From: Gammaproteobacteria bacterium
Lineage (GTDB): Bacteria > Pseudomonadota > Gammaproteobacteria > Chromatiales > Chromatiaceae
Direction: 5' to 3'
Assembly: GCA_006227775.1 (NCBI GenBank)
Contig: SBFV01000459.1
Coordinates: 1-6,289, forward strand
DNA: 6,289 nucleotides
Part shown: positions 1 through 5,556 of the stretch, piece by piece
Numbering within the stretch: position 1 is the stretch's first letter
Layout of the letters: each line of letters opens with the position of its first letter
The notes under the pieces: generated by a model
The model's database searches: none
The model's input: the letters and a program-made list of their open reading frames with translations, nothing else
Told to the model about the DNA's origin: nothing
Made by a program: the position numbers and the translations under genes

Positions 1-1
1 A

Positions 2-904
2 CTGGGGCCCATCATCGCCCATTGGGGAGGCCTGCCGGGCCTGTTCTGGTTCATCGCCCTTCTGGCCCTGGTGGGCATTCTCATCCTGCTGTTCGTGGTA
101 CCCAACCCGACGCATACGGGTCCCCATCGGGATGCTGAGCCCATACCGGGCCAGTTCCGGGGCGTGCTGGCGGACGGCGAACTGCGGCGGCTGGACCTGG
201 GGATTTTCACCCTGCATCTCACCATGACCTCTCTTTTCCTGGTGATCCCCCTCTTTATGGGTGACTTGGGTCTGGCCTCGGTGGATCACTGGCTGGTCTA
301 TCTGCCGGTTCTGCTCCTGGCCATCGTCGCCATGGTCCCCCTTATCATCCAGGCGGAAAGCAAGGGGCGCATGAAGCCGGTCTACCTGGGCAGCTTGCTG
401 GCCCTGGTCCTGGGGCTGCTGGGCCTGAATTATCTCAGCCCGAGTCTCCTCGCCATGGGTTTCTGGCTCTTTATCCTCATGACCCTGTTCAATCTGCTGG
501 AGGCCATCCTCCCTTCCATGGTGTCCAAGGTCGCCCATGCCGGGGCCAAGGGCACGGCCATGGGGGTCTACTCCACCTCCCAGTTCACCGGGGCCTTCCT
601 GGGGGGGGTGATCGGTGGCTGGATCCATCAGCACTGGGGTGTTCACGCCGTGCCGGTGTTTTCCGCCCTGGCCGTGATCATCCTGTTTCTGGTGGCCTAT
701 GGCATGCGTGCCCCCCGCCAGGCCGTGCCGCATGTGATCCATGTGGGTGACCGGGCCGCCGATCCCTCCCTGCTGGAGACGCTGCGCGCCATCCCCGGGG
801 TCGAGGAGGTCCTGATCGAGTCGGATGAGGGCGTGGCCTACCTCAAAGTGGACAAGGGTCGGGTGGATTGGGCAAGATTGGACGCCTTCACCACGGCGAA
901 CTGA
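2..904 (+). CDS. MFS transporter, YajR-like, with C-terminal ferredoxin-like (YAM) domain; 5' partial
   Basis: Inner-membrane major facilitator superfamily permease, probably a proton-driven exporter; the substrate cannot be read from sequence. The frame is open from the left edge and gives 300 residues ending at TGA 902-904. The N-terminal part, about 150 residues judged against E. coli YajR (about 450 aa), lies outside the window. Seven hydrophobic segments are visible at partial-protein residues about 14-34, 66-86, 97-117, 126-146, 149-171, 190-209 and 217-235, fitting TM6-TM12 of a 12-helix MFS. The stretch GAKGTAMGVYSTSQF (181-195) before the eleventh helix is typical of the YajR group. 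After the last helix, residues about 243-297 are soluble and alternate strand and helix (HVIHVG, LLETLRAIPG, VEEVLIES, VAYLKVD, WARLDAF). This matches the small YAM domain at the C-terminus of YajR. A start inside the window (GTG at 71) would cut through a helix, so the gene clearly begins upstream. Family assignment is firm; the YajR-type subfamily is likely. Confidence 0.9.
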   Translation: MGPIIAHWGGLPGLFWFIALLALVGILILLFVVPNPTHTGPHRDAEPIPGQFRGVLADGELRRLDLGIFTLHLTMTSLFLVIPLFMGDLGLASVDHWLVYLPVLLLAIVAMVPLIIQAESKGRMKPVYLGSLLALVLGLLGLNYLSPSLLAMGFWLFILMTLFNLLEAILPSMVSKVAHAGAKGTAMGVYSTSQFTGAFLGGVIGGWIHQHWGVHAVPVFSALAVIILFLVAYGMRAPRQAVPHVIHVGDRAADPSLLETLRAIPGVEEVLIESDEGVAYLKVDKGRVDWARLDAFTTAN

Positions 905-1026
905 GGGGGGATGTTCCCGGAGTGGCGAAATTCGGGCTTGCCGCCACACCGTTCACGCATCCCCCCACACCCCTTTTCACCGTACCCCCTTTTCCCATCG
1001 GGGGCGGATATCACTTCATCAGGGCC

Positions 1027-1033
1027 GGAGGAA
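1027..1033 (+). promoter_or_regulatory. Shine-Dalgarno site of ssb
   Basis: GGAGGAA lies just before ATG 1037; counting GGAGG as the core, the spacer is 5 nt. It decides the ssb start against the in-frame upstream ATG at 911. Confidence 0.8.
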
Positions 1034-1036
1034 CTC

Positions 1037-1567
1037 ATGTCCAGGGGAAGCCTTAACAAAGTCATGCTGATCGGCAACTTGGGCGCCGATCCTGAAACCC
1101 GTTACACGCCAAGCAACATGGCGATCACCAAGATTCGCATCGCTACCAGCGAGACGTGGAAGGACAAGAACACCGGCGAGGCCCAGGAGCGGACCGAGTG
1201 GCATCGGGTGACCCTGTTCGGCAAGCTGGGGGAGATCGCCCAGCAGTACCTGCGCAAGGGTTCCAAGGTTTACATCGAGGGCCAGTTAAGAACCAACAAG
1301 TGGCAGGGCCCGGATGGCCAGGATCGCTATTCGACCGATATCGTGGTCGATGGGATAAGGGGCTCCATGATGATGCTCGACAGCCGTGGCGGTGGCGGAC
1401 CGACCTCGGCGCCCTATGACAATCAGACGGGCGGCCAGTCACGCCCGCCGGGTGGCGGCGGTGCTGGGGGTTGGCCCGACGACGATTTCGGCAAGCCGGC
1501 GGGGGGTGGCGGGCCCGCGCCCGCTGGGGCCGGGCCGATGGACTTCGACGACGACATCCCGTTTTAA
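1037..1567 (+). CDS. ssb: Single-stranded DNA-binding protein
   Basis: SSB coats single-stranded DNA as a tetramer during replication, recombination and repair, and recruits partners through its acidic tail. The 176-residue product matches E. coli SSB (178 aa) along the OB-fold, residues 1 to about 114: LNKVMLIGNLGADPETRY, TEWHRVTLFGKL, YLRKGSKVYIEGQLRT and GQDRY. The aromatic residues that stack on DNA are kept: Trp41, Trp55, Phe61 and Trp89 (E. coli Trp40, Trp54, Phe60 and Trp88, numbered without Met). Residues about 117-167 are a Gly/Pro-rich disordered linker. The protein ends in the canonical MDFDDDIPF tip at 168-176. The start at ATG 1037 is set by the family N-terminus and by GGAGGAA at 1027-1033. 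The frame stays open upstream to ATG 911, but the extra 42 residues are Pro-rich and unlike SSB. It follows the MFS gene by 132 bp, and the rhamnose genes begin 100 bp later. Confidence 0.98.
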   Translation: MSRGSLNKVMLIGNLGADPETRYTPSNMAITKIRIATSETWKDKNTGEAQERTEWHRVTLFGKLGEIAQQYLRKGSKVYIEGQLRTNKWQGPDGQDRYSTDIVVDGIRGSMMMLDSRGGGGPTSAPYDNQTGGQSRPPGGGGAGGWPDDDFGKPAGGGGPAPAGAGPMDFDDDIPF

Positions 1568-1667
1568 ACTGCCCATGCGGCACGAGACCTAATCCCCATC
1601 GACCATCCGTTCCGGGACTACCGGGCTTGGTCCTTGGGGCGGCTCGATGGTTGAGGACAAGGACTTC

Positions 1668-2735
1668 ATGAAAACCCTTCTGGTGACAGGCGGCGCCGGT
1701 TTCATCGGCGGCAACTTCATTCATTTCCTGCTGCGGGAGACGGGTGTCCAGGTAGTGAACCTGGACAAGCTGACCTATGCCGGCAATCTGGACACCCTGG
1801 CCCCGCTGGCGGGCAACGCCCGCCATGTCTTCGTCCAGGGTGATATCGGCGACCGGGCACTGGTGGATCGTCTGCTCGCGGATTACGCCGTGGACGCGGT
1901 GGTCAATTTCGCCGCCGAGTCCCACGTGGACCGCTCCATCGATGGCCCCGCCGATTTCGTCCAGACCAACGTCGTCGGCACCTTCAATCTGCTCGACTGC
2001 GCCCGTCGCTACTGGGCGGGCCTGGGCCGGGCGGGGCAGGAGGGCTTCCGCTTCCTGCACGTCTCCACCGATGAGGTCTACGGCTCCCTGGGGACCGAGG
2101 GCCGCTTCACCGAGACCACCCCCTATGCCCCCAATTCCCCCTATTCGGCCTCGAAAGCGGCCTCGGACCATCTGGTGCGGGCCTGGCACCACACCTATGG
2201 CCTGCCGGTGCTGACCACCAACTGCTCCAACAATTATGGCCCCTACCAGTTCCCGGAGAAGCTGATCCCTTTGGTGACCCTCAAGGCCCTGGCGGGGGAA
2301 CCCCTGCCCATCTACGGCACCGGCGCCAATGTCCGCGACTGGCTCTATGTCGAGGACCATTGCCGCGCCATCTGGCGGGTCCTGGAGGCCGGCCGGCCGG
2401 GCGAGGTCTACAATGTCGGCGGCGACAGCGAGCGCACCAATCTGGAGGTGGTCGACACCCTCTGCGCCCTCCTCGATGAACTGGTGCCAGACTCCCCGCA
2501 TCGGCCCCACGCCCGGCTCAAGACCTTCGTCTCCGACCGCCCCGGCCACGACCTGCGCTATGCCATCGATGCCACCAAGCTCAGGGCCGAACTGGGCTGG
2601 GCCCCCCACGAGCGCTTCGAGACCGGCCTGCGCCGCACCCTCCGGTGGTATCTGGACAACCAGACCTGGTGTCGACGGGTGATGGACGGCAGCTATCGCG
2701 GCCAGCGCCTGGGAACGGGGGAAGGTCGGCCATGA
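1668..2735 (+). CDS. rfbB: dTDP-glucose 4,6-dehydratase
   Basis: RfbB (RmlB) is the second enzyme of dTDP-L-rhamnose synthesis. It is a cytoplasmic NAD-dependent extended short-chain dehydrogenase that converts dTDP-glucose to dTDP-4-keto-6-deoxyglucose. The 355-residue product is of normal family length. Visible motifs are the Rossmann glycine loop GGAGFIG (8-14), NFAAESHVDRSI (80-91), the catalytic Thr134-Asp135-Glu136 in VSTDEVYG, and Tyr159-xxx-Lys163 in YSASK. CSNNYGPYQFPEKLIP (186-201) and RPGHDLRYAID (291-301) are hallmarks of dTDP-glucose rather than UDP-glucose enzymes. ATG 1668 is chosen because MKTLLVTGGAGFIG matches the usual N-terminus and GAGGACAAGGA (1653-1663) supplies a ribosome binding site. 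An in-frame ATG at 1647 would add seven residues. The gene overlaps rfbA by 4 bp (ATGA, 2732-2735), which points to coupled translation. As first gene of the cluster it may carry the operon promoter in 1568-1667, but I see no convincing -35/-10 pair there. Confidence 0.96.
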   Translation: MKTLLVTGGAGFIGGNFIHFLLRETGVQVVNLDKLTYAGNLDTLAPLAGNARHVFVQGDIGDRALVDRLLADYAVDAVVNFAAESHVDRSIDGPADFVQTNVVGTFNLLDCARRYWAGLGRAGQEGFRFLHVSTDEVYGSLGTEGRFTETTPYAPNSPYSASKAASDHLVRAWHHTYGLPVLTTNCSNNYGPYQFPEKLIPLVTLKALAGEPLPIYGTGANVRDWLYVEDHCRAIWRVLEAGRPGEVYNVGGDSERTNLEVVDTLCALLDELVPDSPHRPHARLKTFVSDRPGHDLRYAIDATKLRAELGWAPHERFETGLRRTLRWYLDNQTWCRRVMDGSYRGQRLGTGEGRP

Positions 2736-3616
2736 ACCGCAAGGGCATGATCCTCGCCGGCGGCTCCGGCACCCGGCTCTATCCCCTGACCCATACCATC
2801 AGCAAGCAACTGCTGCCGGTCTATGACAAGCCCATGATCTACTACCCCCTCGCCACCCTGATGCTGGCGGGGATGCGGGAGATCCTGGTCATCACCACCC
2901 CCCGTGACGCCCCGGCCTTCCAGGATCTGCTGGGGGACGGTGGCCAGTGGGGCATCGCCATCCAGTACGCCGTCCAGCCCGAGCCCGGGGGCCTGGCCCA
3001 GGCCTTTCTCATCGGCGCCGATTTCATCGCCGGCGACCCCTGCTGCCTCATCCTCGGCGACAACATCTTCTACGGCCACGGCCTGGTACAGCAGATGCGC
3101 GCCGCCAACCTGCGGGAGCGCGGGGCCTCGGTCTTCGGCTATTGGGTGAAGGACCCGGAGCGTTATGGCGTGGCCGAACTGGACGGCATGGGCCGGGTCC
3201 TCAGCCTGGAGGAGAAGCCGGCCAGGCCCAAGTCTAACTACGCCGTCACCGGGCTCTACTTCTACGACGGCCAGGTGTCCGACCTGGCGGCGGGCCTGAA
3301 ACCCTCGGCCCGCGGCGAGCTGGAGATCACCGATCTCAACAACCGCTATCTGGCCCAGGGGGAGCTCTACCTCGAACGTCTGGGTCGCGGCACTGCCTGG
3401 CTCGACACCGGCACCCATCAGTCCCTGATGGAAGCCAGCAACTTCATCGAGACCATCGAGTCCCGCCAGGGCCTCAAGATCTGCTGTCCCGAGGAGGTGG
3501 CCTGGCAACGGCGCTGGATCGACGCCGACCAGTTGCGCGCTATCGCCGCCCCCCTGGCCAAGAGTGGCTATGGTGAGTACCTCCTGGGTCTGCTGGAGCG
3601 TTCCGCCGAGCCGTGA
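2732..3616 (+). CDS. rfbA: Glucose-1-phosphate thymidylyltransferase
   Basis: RfbA (RmlA) makes dTDP-glucose and pyrophosphate from glucose-1-phosphate and dTTP. It is the committed first step of the pathway and in known homologues is feedback-inhibited by dTDP-L-rhamnose. The 294-residue protein has the expected length. Motifs of the sugar nucleotidyltransferase fold are clear: GGSGTRLYPLT (10-20), Lys25 in SKQLLPVYDKPMIYYPL, GDNIFYGHG (109-117) with metal-binding Asp110, EEKP (160-163), and TAWLDTGTH (221-229) with the second metal ligand Asp225. The start at ATG 2732 overlaps the rfbB stop as ATGA, and GGGGGAAGG (2717-2725) sits 6 nt upstream. The stop at 3614-3616 is followed by a 200-bp gap before rfbC, whereas rfbB-rfbA is tightly coupled. 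No oddity is seen in the protein itself. Confidence 0.97.
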   Translation: MNRKGMILAGGSGTRLYPLTHTISKQLLPVYDKPMIYYPLATLMLAGMREILVITTPRDAPAFQDLLGDGGQWGIAIQYAVQPEPGGLAQAFLIGADFIAGDPCCLILGDNIFYGHGLVQQMRAANLRERGASVFGYWVKDPERYGVAELDGMGRVLSLEEKPARPKSNYAVTGLYFYDGQVSDLAAGLKPSARGELEITDLNNRYLAQGELYLERLGRGTAWLDTGTHQSLMEASNFIETIESRQGLKICCPEEVAWQRRWIDADQLRAIAAPLAKSGYGEYLLGLLERSAEP

Positions 3617-3775
3617 ACCCCTTAAACCTCATCAAGGGTAGGCGTCCTTTTCCCCGTCAGTCCACCTTGCCCCCCGTCAGCGCAATAGCCAGGCCCCTGT
3701 GTTCACCTTTCAATGACCGTCAACCATCGTCAGCGGATCGCGACCCACCTCGCGGCGCGGGATATCCTTGCCACC

Positions 3776-3792
3776 CCTGCCCAAAGGGCAGG
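3776..3792 (+). repeat. Perfect hairpin-forming inverted repeat upstream of rfbC
   Basis: CCTGCCC (3776-3782), loop AAA, GGGCAGG (3786-3792): a 7-bp, all-matched, GC-rich stem ending 24 nt before the rfbC ATG. No T-run follows, so it does not look like an intrinsic terminator. In mRNA it could stabilise a processed 5' end or affect rfbC translation, but that is inference. The ribosome binding site (AAGG 3805-3808) lies outside the stem. Confidence 0.6.
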
Positions 3793-3816
3793 CCCCAACC
3801 GAGCAAGGTCTAGCCG

Positions 3817-4392
3817 ATGAAGATCATCCCGACCGAGATCCCGGGCGTTCTCATTATCGAACCCCAGGTCTTCGGTGACGCCCGCGGCTGGTTTCTGGAG
3901 TCCTGGCAGCTAGAGCGCTATGCCGCCGCGGGTATTCCCGCCGGCCTGGTCCAGGACAATCAGGCCTATTCCCGCCATGGGGTCCTGCGCGGCCTACACA
4001 TCCAGCACCCCCATGCCCAGGGCAAACTGGTGCAGGTGCTGCGGGGGGAGGTGTTCGACGTGGCCGTAGACGTCCGTCCGGGCTCGCCCTGGTTCGGCCG
4101 CTGGACGGGCGTGCTCCTGTCCGGGGACAACCACCGTCAGTTCTGGGTGCCGCCGGGCTTCGCTCATGGCTACTACGTGACCGGCGAGGATGCCCTTTTC
4201 AGCTACAAGTGCAGCGATTTCTACCATCCCGAACACGAGTTGTCGATCGCCTGGAACGACCCGGCCATCGGTATCGCCTGGCCTCTGCAGGGGGAGCCCA
4301 TCCTCTCCGCCAAGGACCTGGCCGCCTTCGCCCTGGCCGAGGTGCCGGCGGGGAGGCTGCCAGGCTATGCGTCTTCCGATCCGGCCAGCTAA
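3817..4392 (+). CDS. rfbC: dTDP-4-dehydrorhamnose 3,5-epimerase
   Basis: RfbC (RmlC) is a cofactor-independent cupin epimerase. It inverts C3 and C5 of dTDP-4-keto-6-deoxyglucose to give dTDP-4-keto-L-rhamnose, the third step of the pathway. The 191-residue product is close to the usual 180-190. Family landmarks are FGDARGWFLESW (19-30), QDNQAYSRHGVLRGLH (46-61) with the catalytic His61, Lys70 in QGKLVQVLRGEVFDVAVD, WVPPGFAHGY (110-119), and Tyr130 in FSYKCSDFY, the position of the general acid in characterised homologues. ILSAKD (162-167) holds the conserved Asp. ATG 3817 matches the family N-terminus and has AAGG 8 nt upstream. It is separated from rfbA by 200 bp and from rfbD by 161 bp, all on the same strand, so co-transcription is plausible but not shown. 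Confidence 0.96.
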   Translation: MKIIPTEIPGVLIIEPQVFGDARGWFLESWQLERYAAAGIPAGLVQDNQAYSRHGVLRGLHIQHPHAQGKLVQVLRGEVFDVAVDVRPGSPWFGRWTGVLLSGDNHRQFWVPPGFAHGYYVTGEDALFSYKCSDFYHPEHELSIAWNDPAIGIAWPLQGEPILSAKDLAAFALAEVPAGRLPGYASSDPAS

Positions 4393-4466
4393 CGTCCAAT
4401 GAGGTCCTCGAGTAGCAGAGATGACGCCTCCGCCGTTCCCGCCAACTCTACTGCACCCCCGGGCCT

Positions 4467-4517
4467 GGGCAGGAGCGGCCTCCCTATCAACCCGCGTCCT
4501 GCCACGGTTTCCTGCCC
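4467..4517 (+). repeat. 8-bp inverted repeat in the rfbC-rfbD gap
   Basis: GGGCAGGA (4467-4474) is perfectly complementary to TCCTGCCC (4510-4517). A second partial copy, TCCTGCC (4497-4503), could pair with the same left arm as an alternative. Loop sizes are 35 and 22 nt. No T-run follows the right arm, so a terminator is unlikely. The arms contain the same GGGCAGG/CCTGCCC words as the hairpin before rfbC. Confidence 0.4.
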
Positions 4518-4553
4518 GCCGTCTCCGTCCCCAGCCACGCAGCGGAATATTCC

Positions 4554-5444
4554 ATGATGACACGTCCGACCCTCCTCCTCATCGGTGCCGACGGCCAGGT
4601 CGGCTGGGAATTGCAGCGCACCCTGGCGCCCCTGGGCCGGGTCATCCGTGCCACCCTGGATGGCCGTTGGGAGCAGGCCATCAATCTGGCCGACGCCGAG
4701 TCCCTGACCCGACTGATCCGCGTCACCCAACCTGACGCCGTCATCAATGCCGCCGCCTACACCGCGGTGGACAAGGCGGAGAGCGAACCCCTGGTGGCGC
4801 GGCGGATCAATGGCGATGCCCCGGGACTCCTGGGGCGCCTGGTGGCGGAACGCCGGGTGCCGGTCATCCACTATTCCACGGACTTCGTCTTTGCCGGTGA
4901 CGCCGAGCGTCCTTACCGTGAGGACGACGAACCCCGGCCCATCAACGTCTACGGTGCCACCAAGCTGGATGGGGAGAACCGCCTGCTGGATTCCGGCGCT
5001 CCGGCCCTGATCCTGCGCACCAGTTGGGTCTATGGCCGTTATGGCCAGAATTTTCTGCTGACCATGCAACGCCTGTTGCGGGAACGGGAGGAGCTCAAGG
5101 TGGTCGATGATCAGGTCGGGGCGCCCACCTGGGCCCGCCTGCTGGCCGAGGTCAGCGCCCAGCTCCTCTACCGGGTTCTGTGCGGTGACGTCGATCTGTC
5201 GCGCCACGCCGGCCTCTATCATGTCAGCGGCGGCGGCCAGACGAGCTGGTGGGGCTTCGCCAAGGCGATCCAGGAAGCCAGCGGCCTCAGTTGTCGGCTG
5301 CTGCCCATCCCCTCGCGCGACTATCCCTCTCCCGCCAAACGCCCGGCCTATTCGGTGCTGGACAACGGCCGCCTGCGGGAAGTCTTCGGCCTCGCCCTGC
5401 CGGCGTGGGAGGAGTCGCTGGCCCAATGTCTGGCGGAGGTTTGA
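4554..5444 (+). CDS. rfbD: dTDP-4-dehydrorhamnose reductase
   Basis: RfbD (RmlD) is the last enzyme of the pathway. It reduces dTDP-4-keto-L-rhamnose to dTDP-L-rhamnose with NAD(P)H as a short-chain dehydrogenase/reductase. The 296-residue length is typical. Motifs seen are the nucleotide-binding GADGQVG (11-17), AAYTAVDKAE (67-76), STDFVFAG (108-115) with catalytic Thr109, and Tyr133-xxx-Lys137 in YGATK. RTSWVYG (155-161), DDQVGAPTWA and the C-terminal RPAYSVLDNGRLREVFGL also fit. Family members usually have STDYVF; Phe replaces that Tyr here, a mild variation. Two adjacent ATGs (4554 and 4557) are possible starts; GGAA at 4544-4547 gives a weak site for either. It closes the rhamnose cluster, with 112 bp before the next gene. 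Confidence 0.96.
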   Translation: MMTRPTLLLIGADGQVGWELQRTLAPLGRVIRATLDGRWEQAINLADAESLTRLIRVTQPDAVINAAAYTAVDKAESEPLVARRINGDAPGLLGRLVAERRVPVIHYSTDFVFAGDAERPYREDDEPRPINVYGATKLDGENRLLDSGAPALILRTSWVYGRYGQNFLLTMQRLLREREELKVVDDQVGAPTWARLLAEVSAQLLYRVLCGDVDLSRHAGLYHVSGGGQTSWWGFAKAIQEASGLSCRLLPIPSRDYPSPAKRPAYSVLDNGRLREVFGLALPAWEESLAQCLAEV

Positions 5445-5457
5445 GGTCACCCCTACC

Positions 5458-5486
5458 TTGACCCCCCCGATAAGGCCAACCATACT
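5458..5486 (+). promoter_or_regulatory. Candidate sigma70 promoter for the 5557 gene
   Basis: TTGACC (5458-5463) and CATACT (5481-5486) are separated by 17 nt, matching the TTGACA/TATAAT consensus at 5 of 6 and 4 of 6 positions. Transcription would start near 5493 and leave a leader of about 64 nt before ATG 5557. The placement just after rfbD suggests the next gene is its own transcription unit. This is a match by eye only. Confidence 0.4.
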
Positions 5487-5547
5487 CAATCGAACCGGCC
5501 TGCGACCGGCCCCGTCCCCCATCTCGGAACGCCCACCACTCAATCGA
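5484..5547 (+). repeat. Direct repeat pair ACTCAATCGA around the leader
   Basis: The 10-nt word ACTCAATCGA occurs at 5484-5493 and again at 5538-5547, 54 nt apart. The first copy overlaps the candidate -10 element and start site; the second overlaps the GAGGT ribosome binding site (5546-5550) of the next gene. Confidence 0.6.
5494..5511 (+). repeat. Short tandem direct repeat ACCGGCC
   Basis: ACCGGCC occurs at 5494-5500 and 5505-5511, an 11-bp period, directly after the first ACTCAATCGA copy. CCGG and GGCC also allow short 4-bp stems. No function is assignable. Confidence 0.4.
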
Positions 5548-5556
5548 GGTAAGCCG

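Noticed and set aside
922..947. Inverted repeat GTGGCG/CGCCAC after the transporter gene, considered as a terminator
   Set aside because: The stem is only 6 bp with a 14-nt loop, and no T-run follows.
1647..1667. Alternative rfbB start adding seven residues
   Set aside because: The family N-terminus begins at MK-LVTGG, matching ATG 1668, which also has purine-rich GAGGACAAGGA upstream. The earlier ATG cannot be excluded entirely.
1143..2609. 488-codon open frame on the minus strand
   Set aside because: It lies antisense to ssb and rfbB, both firmly identified. Its product is a low-complexity Gly/Ala/Val/Asp/Gln-type sequence typical of the reverse frame of GC-rich genes.
2693..3508. 271-codon open frame on the minus strand
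   Set aside because: Fully antisense to rfbA, with no domain and a reverse-frame composition.
3655..3733. Recurring CGTCAG/CGTCAA words in the rfbA-rfbC gap (3655, 3675, 3718, 3728)
   Set aside because: Six-base words with irregular spacing; easily chance without conservation data.
3613..3813. 66-codon frame starting GTG 3613, overlapping the rfbA stop as GTGA and ending 3 nt before rfbC
   Set aside because: The position is tempting, but the frame uses codons rare in the neighbouring genes (TTA, ATA, three AGG, several CCA), its product is a Pro/Arg/Ser-rich string with no motif, and the nearest GGAG (3595-3598) is 14 nt away.
5445..5480. Possible rfbD terminator (GGTCA/TGACC and CCTT/AAGG pairs)
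   Set aside because: Stems of 4-5 bp without a U-tract are too weak to call. The same bases fit the promoter candidate better.
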